The notes under the pieces: model-generated
Database searches by the model: none
The model's input: the letters and a program-made list of their open reading frames with translations, nothing else
What the model was told of the DNA's origin: nothing
Translations under genes and position numbers: made by a program
In this document: positions 15,581 to 24,040 of the stretch, in pieces
Layout: the number at the start of each line of letters is the position of its first letter
How positions within the stretch are numbered: the first letter of the stretch is position 1
DNA from: JAIPEI01 sp041685835
GTDB taxonomy: Bacteria; Desulfobacterota; DSM-4660; Desulfatiglandales; HGW-15
Assembly (NCBI GenBank): GCA_041685835.1
Contig: JAWLEX010000002.1
Coordinates: 1 to 64,000, forward strand
Reading direction: 5' to 3'
Length of the DNA: 64,000 bases

Positions 15581-16540
15581 TCAAAGCCGTATGCGGGGGT
15601 CCACGACCATGTAGAGCAGGTCGGACAGGAACGTCCCTGCGAGCACCAGAACCGCGGAAATGAAGTTGACCGTGAGGATTATGGGGTAATCCCTTGCCAG
15701 TATGGCCTCATAGGCCATCCGTCCCATGCCGGGCCACGAAAAAATGGACTCGATGATCACGGAACCGCCTATGAGGCCCGGCAGGATAAGGCCGAACATT
15801 GTAACGAAGGGGAGCAGGGCGTTTCGAAGGGCATGCCGGTAATGGACCTGCTCCTCGGGAAGCCCCTTGGCCCGGGCCGTGCGAATATAGTCCTGGCCTT
15901 CCACCTCCAGCATCTGGCTCCGGACGTACCGGCTGAGCACGGCGATTCCGCCGGTGGCGCCCAGCACCGACGGGAGCAGGAGGTGCCAGACCCTGTCCAT
16001 GAGCATGCGAATAGTGGATGCATCGGCCAGCCCGAAGGTCTCCATCCCTATGACCGGCACCTGGAACCGGCTCACCACAAGAATGATGAGGATATAGGCG
16101 AAGAAGAACCCGGGTATGGAGATCAGCAGGTATGCCAGGAGCGTGGCGGTGCGGTCATAGAGCCCTCCGCGGCGGATGGCCGAGCGTATCCCTACGGGAA
16201 ACGACAGGGTCCATGTGATGAGGGTCCCCACTATGAACAGGGGCAGGCTGTTCAGGAATCGCTCCCAGATCTTGATGAGAACCGGCTGGTTGTCTTTCCA
16301 CGAGACCAGATCGCCCGTCAGGAGGTTTCGATAGAAAAAGGCATACTGGACGTGAAGGGGCTTGTCCAGATGAAAGGCCTTGCGAAAGCGTTCCACCATC
16401 TCGGGCGTGAACTTGGGGTTGAGGGGGTCCACCTGGCTGGGCTCGCCCGGCGCCAGGTGGATGATCAAAAAACTCAGCACGGACACGAAGAAAAGCGTGA
16501 CCGCCTTCTGGATGACGCTTCGCCCGATAAAGGACACCAT
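15581..16540 (-). CDS. dppB: Peptide ABC transporter permease (DppB type)
   Basis: 319 residues from ATG 16540, supported by a GGAG ribosome site 6-7 bases upstream. The frame remains open for 20 more codons but these lie in the 176 bp element and are not part of the protein. Typical DppB features are an N-terminal membrane helix, LTGDLVSW, six-helix topology, and the EAA loop QMLEVEGQDYIRTARAKGLPEEQVHYRHALRNA. It forms the translocation path with DppC. The element insertion ends only 17 bp before the start codon and separates this gene from the binding-protein gene. Confidence 0.92.
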   Translation of the reverse strand: MVSFIGRSVIQKAVTLFFVSVLSFLIIHLAPGEPSQVDPLNPKFTPEMVERFRKAFHLDKPLHVQYAFFYRNLLTGDLVSWKDNQPVLIKIWERFLNSLPLFIVGTLITWTLSFPVGIRSAIRRGGLYDRTATLLAYLLISIPGFFFAYILIILVVSRFQVPVIGMETFGLADASTIRMLMDRVWHLLLPSVLGATGGIAVLSRYVRSQMLEVEGQDYIRTARAKGLPEEQVHYRHALRNALLPFVTMFGLILPGLIGGSVIIESIFSWPGMGRMAYEAILARDYPIILTVNFISAVLVLAGTFLSDLLYMVVDPRIRL

Positions 16541-16557
16541 GGTGAACTCCGTATCTA

Positions 16558-16733
16558 GTTTCCATCCAGAAATGGTCTTTTTTGCCGATCTCGGCGTCAA
16601 TCTGCGAGGTTGCTTGTGCGGCGTACTTCAGTACGCCTCCGCGCAACCTCTTGATCTCCTTGATCTTGACAAAAAATCCTCATTTCTGAATTGGAAACTT
16701 GCCAGTGCCCAAAAAGCGTTTCTGGATGGGCAC
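16558..16733 (-). repeat. 176 bp interspersed element, copy 5
   Basis: Full length and inverted relative to copies 1-4, hence in the same direction as the transporter operon it interrupts. The flanks tatcta (16552-16557) and tgacta (16734-16739) match at only 4 of 6 positions, so the direct repeat has decayed or is absent. Confidence 0.92.
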
Positions 16734-16751
16734 TGACTAATATTTTTAATC

Positions 16752-16828
16752 TTTTCTTCGTGTTCTTCGTGGTGAGAAAGCGTGTAATCCGCCACGAAGG
16801 GCGTGAAGAACTCGAAGGAAATGATGGT
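16752..16828. repeat. CACGAAG-type dispersed repeat, inverted pair
   Basis: Contains TTCTTCGTGTTCTTCGTGG followed about 30 bp later by CCACGAAGGGCGTGAAG, so the stretch can form a stem-loop. Related runs occur at 24041-24120, 30350-30380, 38870-38900 and 44456-44485. It lies just after the binding-protein gene. Confidence 0.6.
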
Positions 16829-16873
16829 AAGACACCGGCTGCGACTCCATGACACACTCAAGTAATGGCGTAC

Positions 16874-19009
16874 TCAGTGAGCGGCCAACTCGGGTGTGTG
16901 AGGCAGCTTGACCCACTGGTTGAAGTCGAACATGTAGTTCCCGGTCCGCGTGGGCGTAATCGGCCGGTATTGGTCGTTCCCCTCTTTGTCCTGCTCCTGA
17001 ATCACGATCCGCCTGTCCAGCACGGCCGTCCACTTGCCCACGTAGAGAAAGGTGTATGGCTGTTCCCGGGCGATGATTTCGTGCAGGCGCCGGCAGTAGG
17101 CCACCTGCCGCTCGCGATTGTACTCCTGCCTTATCTTGACTATGAGGTCGTCCGCCTCCGTGTTTTCAAACCCCACGAAGTTGAGCTGGTTGGGGCCGCT
17201 CTGGGAGGAGTGCCAGATCTGAAAAAGGTCCGGTTCTATGCCCATGCTCCACCCCAGGACCAGGGCGTCGAAATCGGCCCTGTCAACGCGTTCCTGAATG
17301 AACACGGACCACTCGAGCAGGTCGGTGCGGACGTCGATGCCGAGCCGCCGCCAGGCGTCCTGAGCCACGGCCAGGACCGCCTTTCTGATGTCGTTTCCGC
17401 TGTTGGTGATGAGTGTGAAGCTCAACCGCTCGCCGTCCTTTTCGAGCCACCCGTCCCGGTTGCGCTTCCATCCGGCCTTCTCGAGGAGTTGAAGGGCGCC
17501 TTCCGGGTCGTAAGGAAGGGGCTTGATGCCGGGGTCATAGAAGTCCGTCTGCTTGACAAAGGGCCCGGTGATCCGTTCGGCCTGTCCGTGGAGCACGTAT
17601 TGCATGATCTTGTCCACATCGATGGCCATGCCCAGGGCCCTTCTCACCCTCGGATCGTCAAAGGGTTTGCGGCGCATGTTGTATCCGATGTAGGTGTAAC
17701 CGAAGCTGAGGCCTGAGAAGCTCTGAAAGCGCGGGTCCTCCTCGAGCCGCTCCACCTGGTGGGGCTGTACTCCGTATGAGTCCAGTGTCCCGGCGTAGAA
17801 CTCCATCTCCTGGGTGAGCAGGTCCGGGATGATCCGATAGACATAACTCAGATAGTTGGGTGCACCCTCCCAGTAGTCCTCGAAGCGGTCCAGAATGATT
17901 TGCCGGTCCGACGCCCACTGGCGGAACTTGAACGGGCCGCAGCCCACGGGATTGCGGTTGAAGAGGCTCTGACGCATTGTAAAGGTATCAGGATCCCTGC
18001 CCCGTTCTATCGCCTCGGCCCGAAGTGCCTCCCGGTTGAGCAGGTGCTCGGGAAGGACTCCCATACCCCACGTGCCCAGAGCGGGCGAATAGAGGCGTTT
18101 GTAGACAACTCGAAGGGTCAGGGCATCCACCACCTCCACCTGCTTCACCGGTTCGTAGTCCGCGGTTCGGGGAGATAGGTTGTCCGGGTTCATGATCGCC
18201 TCGTATGTGAACTTCACGTCCCCGGCGTCCACGACGTGCCCGTCGTGGAAACGCACGTCCTCCCGCAGGTGAAAGGTGATAATCGGGTTGTGCTCAAAGG
18301 CGGGCAGGGTCTCCCGCGCAATCCGGTCCAGTTCGGATTGGGAAAGGGTGAAAGGGGCATCCACCACTTCGATGTGGTTGGAGGCCGGAAAGGAAGTGAA
18401 ATATTCCTTTCCCAGGATACGTTCGAGGCGGTCGAAGAGTTCCTGATCCACGCTCTTCAGGGTGAGCCTGATCCGGGCCGGTTCGCGAACGAGAAGCCGG
18501 ATTTGTACCATTTCCTCTTCCGGGCCGGGTACAAAGGTGTTTTCGATACGTTCCTCCGGTTGAAGGACTTCCATACGCCGGATGTTGTCCAGGGCCTCGC
18601 GGGTCTCCTGGTCCAGGGGGATTTCCCCGGCCCTGGCCCGCTCGATCAGGCGGGCTTTGTCTTCGGCCTCGGTCCCATCCGCTCCGGGTGGAATTGTGAG
18701 TGAGTTTACCCGAAAGAGGGCGATCTCGTGGATCTCCCAGGAGCGGGCCAGGCGTCCCCGGAAGCTCAGGTCGCGGTCCCGGTCGATGAGGCCCTCGAAT
18801 ACCATGTTTTGAATGTCGCTGCTGGAGGTGTCCGCGGACAGGATGGGATTGAGGACACTGGCGTCGCCAATGGACCCTGTTATGTATTCGTGAAGCCGCC
18901 TGGGATTTCCACGGGTCTGCTCCTCGTAGGTGGGGACCCAGAAGTAGGACTGCAACAGAAAGGCGATAATAACCAGAGGGGCGATTATGAGGAGCCTGCG
19001 GGTGGTCAT
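16874..19009 (-). CDS. dppA: Extracellular solute-binding protein, family 5, with large insertion
   Basis: 711 residues from ATG 19009. The upstream 69 codons of open frame run into the 176 bp element and are excluded. Residues 1-25 form a hydrophobic anchor without a lipobox cysteine, so it is probably a membrane-tethered periplasmic protein. SBP_bac_5 blocks are visible: SVLNPILSADTSSSDIQNMVFEGLI, then LREDVRFHDGHVVDAGDVKFTYEAIMNP, then the C-terminal lobe with DDPRVRRALGMAIDVDKI. Typical members are about 530 residues. The excess is a charged ~170-residue segment between ARSWE and the FHLREDVRFHDG block. It delivers peptides or related solutes to DppBC. The Shine-Dalgarno is weak. Confidence 0.87.
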   Translation of the reverse strand: MTTRRLLIIAPLVIIAFLLQSYFWVPTYEEQTRGNPRRLHEYITGSIGDASVLNPILSADTSSSDIQNMVFEGLIDRDRDLSFRGRLARSWEIHEIALFRVNSLTIPPGADGTEAEDKARLIERARAGEIPLDQETREALDNIRRMEVLQPEERIENTFVPGPEEEMVQIRLLVREPARIRLTLKSVDQELFDRLERILGKEYFTSFPASNHIEVVDAPFTLSQSELDRIARETLPAFEHNPIITFHLREDVRFHDGHVVDAGDVKFTYEAIMNPDNLSPRTADYEPVKQVEVVDALTLRVVYKRLYSPALGTWGMGVLPEHLLNREALRAEAIERGRDPDTFTMRQSLFNRNPVGCGPFKFRQWASDRQIILDRFEDYWEGAPNYLSYVYRIIPDLLTQEMEFYAGTLDSYGVQPHQVERLEEDPRFQSFSGLSFGYTYIGYNMRRKPFDDPRVRRALGMAIDVDKIMQYVLHGQAERITGPFVKQTDFYDPGIKPLPYDPEGALQLLEKAGWKRNRDGWLEKDGERLSFTLITNSGNDIRKAVLAVAQDAWRRLGIDVRTDLLEWSVFIQERVDRADFDALVLGWSMGIEPDLFQIWHSSQSGPNQLNFVGFENTEADDLIVKIRQEYNRERQVAYCRRLHEIIAREQPYTFLYVGKWTAVLDRRIVIQEQDKEGNDQYRPITPTRTGNYMFDFNQWVKLPHTPELAAH

Positions 19010-19127
19010 AGGATTGTTCGCAAGGGGTTTGCTTTGGAACCGTCTCTTTTGAGGCGTCAGTCTAGCACAATTCCTGTACGATGCAATTGGGAAACCGGCA
19101 CCGGTGTGATAGATGGAAACTAGAGTA

Positions 19128-19303
19128 GTTTCCATCCAGAAATGGTCTTTTTTGCCAATCTCGGCGTCAATCTGCGAGGTTGCTTGTGCGGCGTACTTCA
19201 GTACGCCTCCGCGCAACCTCTTGATTTCCTTGATCTTGACAAAAAATCCTCATTTCTGAATTGGAAACTTGCTAGTGCCCAAAAAGCGTTTCTGGATGGG
19301 CAC
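19128..19303 (-). repeat. 176 bp interspersed element, copy 6
   Basis: Full length, inverted relative to copies 1-4. It is flanked by a perfect 7 bp direct repeat, tagagta (19121-19127 and 19304-19310). It fills most of the 329 bp gap between the divergent binding-protein and Qng1 genes, leaving 35 bp before the Qng1 ATG. Confidence 0.94.
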
Positions 19304-19338
19304 TAGAGTAGTATTATCCGGAGGAGAGAAGGGGGAGC

Positions 19339-20301
19339 ATGTTCGAGGTCCTGGAAAGCACCCGGTTCGTGGCCCGGGAAAGCAGATCAGTAAGGATCGA
19401 TGAGAAGGCCCTCTTTGCATTTGCAGGGCGTCTCGTGAAAGAGGATGTCCGTCCTTTACCCTGGGACCGGGCCCATCACTTCACGGGTCCGCCGGAACAG
19501 GTCACTGCGTATGTTCTGGTCCTGGACACGATCAATTTTTGTTTCTGGTCGCCGGAAGAAAACCAGACCTGGGAGACGGACATCGGCGGTCGCGCGGTCT
19601 CCGGGTACAACGGGCTGGCAGCAGCCCTCAAGAGGGCCCTTGAAAACGGCGTTCCTCTGACCGACGCCGGGTTTCTGGCCGGCCTGTCCGAAAGAGACCT
19701 CGAGCGCGTGCTCCAAGGCCGAGGCAGGCTGCAGTTGATGGAGGAAAGGGCCCTGGCCATTCGGGAATTGGGGGCTGTCCTTTTGAGAAACTATAATGGA
19801 AAGGCCCATCGCCTGGTGGAGGCGACCAGGGGCTGGGCCGGGGACCTGGCCAGGCTCCTTGCAAAAAAGCTTGTGTCTTTCAGGGACACGGCCGTGTATC
19901 GCGAACGGGCCGTTTACTTCTACAAACGGGGCCAGATCCTGGCCGCGGACCTTCACGGCGCGCTTCAGGGCAGAGGTTGGGGAGCTTTTCGTGACATGCA
20001 CCGGCTCACGGCCTTTGCCGACTACAAACTGCCTCAGGTCCTCCGCCACATAGGTGTCCTTGTTTATGGAAAAGGACTGGCCCTGCGGGTGGACAGGCAG
20101 GAGCCGCTCGAGGCCGGAAGCCCGGAAGAGGTCGAGATCCGCGCCAATACCATCGTTGCGGTGGAGATGATCCGGGAAGCCGCCGCGGAAATGGGCCGGC
20201 GTCTCCGGTCGTTCGAGATCGACGGAATTCTCTGGCAAATGGGTCAAGAGGAGGAATACCGCTCACACCCGTATCATCGAACCTTGAGTGTTTTCTACTG
20301 A
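19339..20301 (+). CDS. Queuosine 5'-phosphate N-glycosylase/hydrolase (DUF2419, Qng1-like)
   Basis: 320 residues. It shows the Q-salvage family blocks VLESTRFVARESRSVRID near the start, YVLVLDTINFCFWSPEE, YNGKAHRLVEATRGWAGDLARLL, and the conserved LTAFADYKLPQVLRHIGVL segment that carries the catalytic Asp. The family releases queuine base from queuosine 5'-phosphate so it can be reused for tRNA modification. The ATG has a strong ggaggag ribosome site. No queuosine biosynthesis or transport genes are adjacent, so it stands alone. Its upstream control region is occupied by element copy 6. Confidence 0.85.
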   Translation: MFEVLESTRFVARESRSVRIDEKALFAFAGRLVKEDVRPLPWDRAHHFTGPPEQVTAYVLVLDTINFCFWSPEENQTWETDIGGRAVSGYNGLAAALKRALENGVPLTDAGFLAGLSERDLERVLQGRGRLQLMEERALAIRELGAVLLRNYNGKAHRLVEATRGWAGDLARLLAKKLVSFRDTAVYRERAVYFYKRGQILAADLHGALQGRGWGAFRDMHRLTAFADYKLPQVLRHIGVLVYGKGLALRVDRQEPLEAGSPEEVEIRANTIVAVEMIREAAAEMGRRLRSFEIDGILWQMGQEEEYRSHPYHRTLSVFY

Positions 20302-20428
20302 ACGCCCGTCCGCCTCCCGGCTGATGCCCTGAAGGCTGAAGGGTATGCATCCGAGACGTGCAATGACTCTGAGGAGGCGCTTCAACTGTCCCGCTCCGGC
20401 ACTGTTACCGACACAGACCACGGATGCG

Positions 20429-20460
20429 CATGACCTGGGGTGAACGCCCCCCGGGTCATG
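20429..20460. terminator. Hairpin between convergent genes
   Basis: CATGACC (20429-20435) pairs with GGGTCATG (20453-20460), with a G-run/C-run inner stem. It lies at the meeting point of the plus-strand Qng1 gene and the minus-strand ahcY gene, so it could serve both. There is no clear U-tract. Confidence 0.5.
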
Positions 20461-20465
20461 TCCGT

Positions 20466-21791
20466 TCAGGTGCCCATCTCCCAGGAAGAGAGGTACTTTT
20501 CCTGTTCGGGAGTCAGGCGGTCGATGGAAACGCCCATTGACGCAAGCTTGAGGCGTGCGATTTCCCGGTCCAGGTCGAGCGGCACCGGGTAGACGCGCTT
20601 TTCCAGGCTTTTGTACTCCGAAGCCATGTATTCGGCGGACAGGGCCTGGTTGGCGAAGCTCATGTCCATTACGCTCGAGGGATGCCCCTCGGCCGCGGCC
20701 AGGTTGATGAGCCGTCCTTCACCCAGCACGTAAACGCGCCTGTTGTTCTCGAGAGTGAATTCCTCGACAAAGGGTCGTATCTGACGCCGGGCTGTTGCGA
20801 TTTGATCGAGCCCGGGCAGATCGAGTTCCACGTCGAAGTGGCCGGAGTTGGCCACAATGGCGCCGTCTTTCATGTTCAGAAAGTGCTCTTTGCGGATCAC
20901 GTTCATGTTTCCGGTGAGGGTGCAGAAAAAATCCCCCAGCGGGGCCGCCTCGGCGATGGGCATGACCCGGTATCCGTCCATAACGGCTTCCAGGGCCTTA
21001 AGGGGATCCACTTCGCATATGATCACGTCGGCCCCGTGGCCCTTGGCGCGCATGGCCACCCCGCGGCCGCACCATCCGTAACCGCTCACCACGAAGTTGC
21101 TTCCGGCCAGGAGCCTGTTCGTGGCCCGTAGAATGCCGTCCACCGTGCTCTGTCCTGTTCCATAGCGGTTGTCGAAGAGGTGTTTGGTGTCCGCATCGTT
21201 GACCGATATTATGGGGAATTGAAGGACCCCGTCAGCCTCCATGCTTCTGAGCCGGATCACTCCCGTAGTGGTCTCCTCGGTACCCCCGATCACACCTGAG
21301 AGGAGCGAGGCCCGGTCCTCGTCGGAGAGCCCGCGGGCCCATTCAGCAACCCCTGAGTCCAGCTCTTCCATTTTTCCCAGGGCGATAAAGTGGAGGGAAC
21401 TCACCAGATCCGCCCCGTCGTCCATGGTCAGGTGCGGGCGATGCTTTAGAGCGGACAGGATGTGATCGTAATAAGTGGCGTTGTCTTCACCCTTTACCGC
21501 GAACACGGGTATCTCGTCGTCGGCCACCAGGGCGGCTGCCACGTCGTCCTGGGTGGAAAGGGGGTTGGATGCACAACCCGCCACGCTTGCGCCTCCCGCC
21601 TTGAGGGTCCGGAGCAGCAGGGCCGTCTCGGTGGTGATGTGAAGGCAGGCGGAAATGCGCAGCCCTTTCAGAGGACGTTCCCTGGCAAAGCGTTCTCGAA
21701 TCATGCCGAGCACCGGCGCGCTCATGCCGGCCCACTCTATCCTAAGGCGCCCCTGATCGGCGAGGCTTATGTCGCGAATGTCGTAATCCAT
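20466..21791 (-). CDS. ahcY: Adenosylhomocysteinase
   Basis: 441 residues, complete. Hallmarks are ISACLHITTETALLLRTLKAGGA near the substrate site, ASNPLSTQDDVAAAL, the NAD-binding GYGWCGRGVAMRAKGHGA, and the C-terminal AEYMASEYKSLEKRVYPVPLDLDREIARLKL. It hydrolyses S-adenosylhomocysteine to adenosine and homocysteine, removing the product inhibitor of methyltransferases. It is encoded 85 bp downstream of metK on the same strand, so synthesis and recycling of the methyl donor are probably co-expressed. No SAH or SAM riboswitch is recognisable in front of either gene. A GGAG lies 8 bases before the ATG. Confidence 0.96.
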   Translation of the reverse strand: MDYDIRDISLADQGRLRIEWAGMSAPVLGMIRERFARERPLKGLRISACLHITTETALLLRTLKAGGASVAGCASNPLSTQDDVAAALVADDEIPVFAVKGEDNATYYDHILSALKHRPHLTMDDGADLVSSLHFIALGKMEELDSGVAEWARGLSDEDRASLLSGVIGGTEETTTGVIRLRSMEADGVLQFPIISVNDADTKHLFDNRYGTGQSTVDGILRATNRLLAGSNFVVSGYGWCGRGVAMRAKGHGADVIICEVDPLKALEAVMDGYRVMPIAEAAPLGDFFCTLTGNMNVIRKEHFLNMKDGAIVANSGHFDVELDLPGLDQIATARRQIRPFVEEFTLENNRRVYVLGEGRLINLAAAEGHPSSVMDMSFANQALSAEYMASEYKSLEKRVYPVPLDLDREIARLKLASMGVSIDRLTPEQEKYLSSWEMGT

Positions 21792-21876
21792 GAGATGCTC
21801 CAGAGATGTGTAAGGTGAATAAAGTAATCCGGCACCGGATGAGTCCCCGCTGCAGGATGATATGCCGAATCAGCGG

Positions 21877-23040
21877 TCATTTCACGGCACGCTTCATGTC
21901 CTCCACGAGGTCTGTTTTTTCCCAGGAAAGCTCGGGAAGTTCCCGCCCGAAATGACCGTAGTTACATGTCTTTCTGTAAATGGGGCGCAGAAGGTCAAGT
22001 CGTTCTATTATGGCGGCGGGCCGAAGGTCGAACATCTTTTTTACTATCTCGGTCAACTCGCGGCTGGGGAGCACGCCGGTGCTGAATGCGCCGACCGTGA
22101 CGCTCACCGGCTGTGCCCGGCCGATGGTGTAGGCGACCTGCAGCTCGCATTTCTCCGCCAGTCCGGCGGCCACCAGGTTCTTGACGATGTAGCGGCACAT
22201 GTAGGAGGCGCTCCGGTCCACCTTGGAGGGGTCCTTGCCCGAAAACGCGCCGCCCCCGTGGTGGCCGAAGCCGCCGTATGTGTCCATGATGATCTTGCGG
22301 CCGGTGAGCCCGCAGTCTCCCATGGGGCCGCCCACCACGAACCGGCCCGTGGTGTTGATGAAAATGTTTGTCGATTCCCGCAGCATGTTTTCGGGAACCA
22401 CCTTCTTGATGACCTCCTCGATGATCGCCTCCCTGAGCGTGTCGTAATCAACCTCAGGACTGTGCTGGGCCGCGATCACCACTGTATGGACGTTGTCGGG
22501 CCTGCCGCCCTTGTACTCCACCGTTACCTGGCCCTTGCCGTCCGGCCGAAGCCAGGGTAGCTTGCCGGATTTACGCACATGCGCCAGGCGCTGGGTCAGA
22601 CCGTGGGCCAGATAAATGGGCATGGGCATGAAGGTCGGGGTGTCCTTGCAGGCGTATCCGAACATGAGCCCCTGGTCCCCTGCGCCCTGTTCCTTGAAGA
22701 GCCCTTCGCCGTTTACGCCCTGGGCGATGTCGGGGGACTGTTTGTCAATGGACGAGATAACAGCACAAGTCTCCCAGTCGAACCCCATGGAAGAGTTCTT
22801 GTAACCGATATCCCTGATGGTATGACGGACCACTTCGGGCATGTCCACGTAACCTGATGTGGTTATCTCGCCGGCTATTATGGCCATGCCGGTAGTGACC
22901 AGGGTCTCGCAGGCCACGCGGGAGTGTGGGTCCTGTTCCAGCATGGCGTCGAGGATGTGGTCGGAAATCTGATCCGCCACCTTGTCCGGATGCCCTTCGG
23001 TGACGGATTCCGAGGTGAAGAGAAAACTGTCTGTTTTCAT
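21877..23040 (-). CDS. metK: S-adenosylmethionine synthetase
   Basis: 387 residues from ATG 23040 (ribosome site aaaaggagc). The open frame extends 15 codons further without support. It begins FLFTSESVTEGHPDKVADQISDHILDA and contains the GAGDQGLMFGYA ATP motif and the GGGAFSGKDPSKVDRSA phosphate-binding loop. It makes SAM from methionine and ATP. Same strand as panC upstream and ahcY downstream. Confidence 0.97.
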   Translation of the reverse strand: MKTDSFLFTSESVTEGHPDKVADQISDHILDAMLEQDPHSRVACETLVTTGMAIIAGEITTSGYVDMPEVVRHTIRDIGYKNSSMGFDWETCAVISSIDKQSPDIAQGVNGEGLFKEQGAGDQGLMFGYACKDTPTFMPMPIYLAHGLTQRLAHVRKSGKLPWLRPDGKGQVTVEYKGGRPDNVHTVVIAAQHSPEVDYDTLREAIIEEVIKKVVPENMLRESTNIFINTTGRFVVGGPMGDCGLTGRKIIMDTYGGFGHHGGGAFSGKDPSKVDRSASYMCRYIVKNLVAAGLAEKCELQVAYTIGRAQPVSVTVGAFSTGVLPSRELTEIVKKMFDLRPAAIIERLDLLRPIYRKTCNYGHFGRELPELSWEKTDLVEDMKRAVK

Positions 23041-23158
23041 GGGTTGCTCCTTTTCGGGATCTTTCCCTTTTCGGCGTTTTGTCATCCTGGTATGCCGCCG
23101 TTCAATTTGGTGTCTGAGGCCTTGGAAAGGACGGCCGGGGGCAGATTACATGGAATAA

Positions 23159-23174
23159 CCCTGATAAATCAGGG
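23159..23174 (-). terminator. Short hairpin overlapping the panC stop codon
   Basis: CCCTGATTTATCAGGG on the minus strand followed by TTATTCC. A 6 bp stem at the end of panC and ahead of the metK leader. Weak terminator candidate. Confidence 0.4.
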
Positions 23175-24023
23175 CGCTTCAAATCTGAGAAGCCGGTTGT
23201 CGATGAGCCGCGCCTTTCCGACAAACACGGCGAGGGCAAGGAGTGTTTCCTCCTCGACAGCCTCCAGTTCTTCCAGGGTTGCCGGATGGCAAAGGCTCAC
23301 ATAGTCGATCTTTGTGAAAGGCGCCCGGCGTATGTGTTCCTCCACGGCGGCACGGATAACGGCCGCGTTTCTCTCGCCGGCATCCACCATTTCCTGGGCC
23401 AGGGCCAGCGATCGGCTCAGGCACAAGGCCGCCTTTCGTTCCTCGGGGGACAGGTAGGTGTTGCGTGAACTCATGGCCAGTCCGTCAGGCTCCCGTACCG
23501 TTGGGACGCCCACGATCCGAAGGTCCATGTTCAGGTCCCGGACCATTCGACTGATCACGGTGAGCTGCTGGAAGTCCTTCTGTCCGAACACCGCCACATG
23601 CGGCTTTGTGATGTTAAACAGCTTGGCCACGATCGTGGTCACTCCTTCGAAGTGTCCGGGCCGGAGTGGTCCGCAGAGGCGCCTGGTCAGCTGATCCACG
23701 CGGACAAGGGTCTGAAAGCCCTCGGGATAGATGTCCTCGGCCGTCGGTGCGAACACGTAGTCGGTTCCAGCGGACCCGGCCTTGGCCAGGTCCCCTTGGA
23801 GGTCGCGAGGGTAGGCCTCCAGGTCCTCGCCTTCTGCGAATTGTGTCGGGTTCACGAAGAGGCTCACCACCACAGTGTCCGCAAGCTCTTTCGCGGCCCG
23901 CATAAGCGCCAGGTGTCCGTCATGGAAAAAGCCCATGGTGGGCACCAGGGCGATCGTTTGTCCGGCCAGCCGGATCCGCTCGCTAAGGGCCTGCATGTCT
24001 GAGACACTATTTATAACTTGCAC
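23169..24023 (-). CDS. panC: Pantothenate synthetase
   Basis: 284 residues from GTG 24023, chosen because the family's first beta strand (here QVINSVSDMQAL) begins there. Further upstream the frame lies in a CACGAAG repeat and is not credible. Motifs include VPTMGFFHDGHLALMRAA, FVNPTQF, FGQKDFQQL, MSSRNTYLSPEER and KIDYVSL. It condenses pantoate and beta-alanine with ATP to pantothenate in CoA synthesis. No Shine-Dalgarno is evident before the GTG, so the exact start is uncertain. The deoxynucleoside kinase gene lies upstream on the same strand beyond the repeat. Confidence 0.93.
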   Translation of the reverse strand: MQVINSVSDMQALSERIRLAGQTIALVPTMGFFHDGHLALMRAAKELADTVVVSLFVNPTQFAEGEDLEAYPRDLQGDLAKAGSAGTDYVFAPTAEDIYPEGFQTLVRVDQLTRRLCGPLRPGHFEGVTTIVAKLFNITKPHVAVFGQKDFQQLTVISRMVRDLNMDLRIVGVPTVREPDGLAMSSRNTYLSPEERKAALCLSRSLALAQEMVDAGERNAAVIRAAVEEHIRRAPFTKIDYVSLCHPATLEELEAVEEETLLALAVFVGKARLIDNRLLRFEAP

Positions 24024-24040
24024 TGTCAATAAATTTTTGT

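Noticed and set aside
19111..19120. AGATGGAAAC immediately before the copy 6 flank, resembling an element end
   Set aside because: A 9-base match also occurs by chance elsewhere (for example within ahcY), so it cannot be taken as an excision footprint.
19010..19216. N-terminal extension of the binding protein through element copy 6
   Set aside because: 69 codons of the open frame derive from the repeat and intergenic DNA; the signal-anchor begins at ATG 19009.
91..19303. 176 bp repeats as a CRISPR array
   Set aside because: Copies are kilobases apart, in both orientations, far too long for CRISPR repeats, and no cas genes are present.
21792..21876. SAH or SAM riboswitch in front of ahcY or metK
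   Set aside because: Neither the metK-ahcY gap nor the metK leader shows the conserved cores of known SAM or SAH riboswitches.
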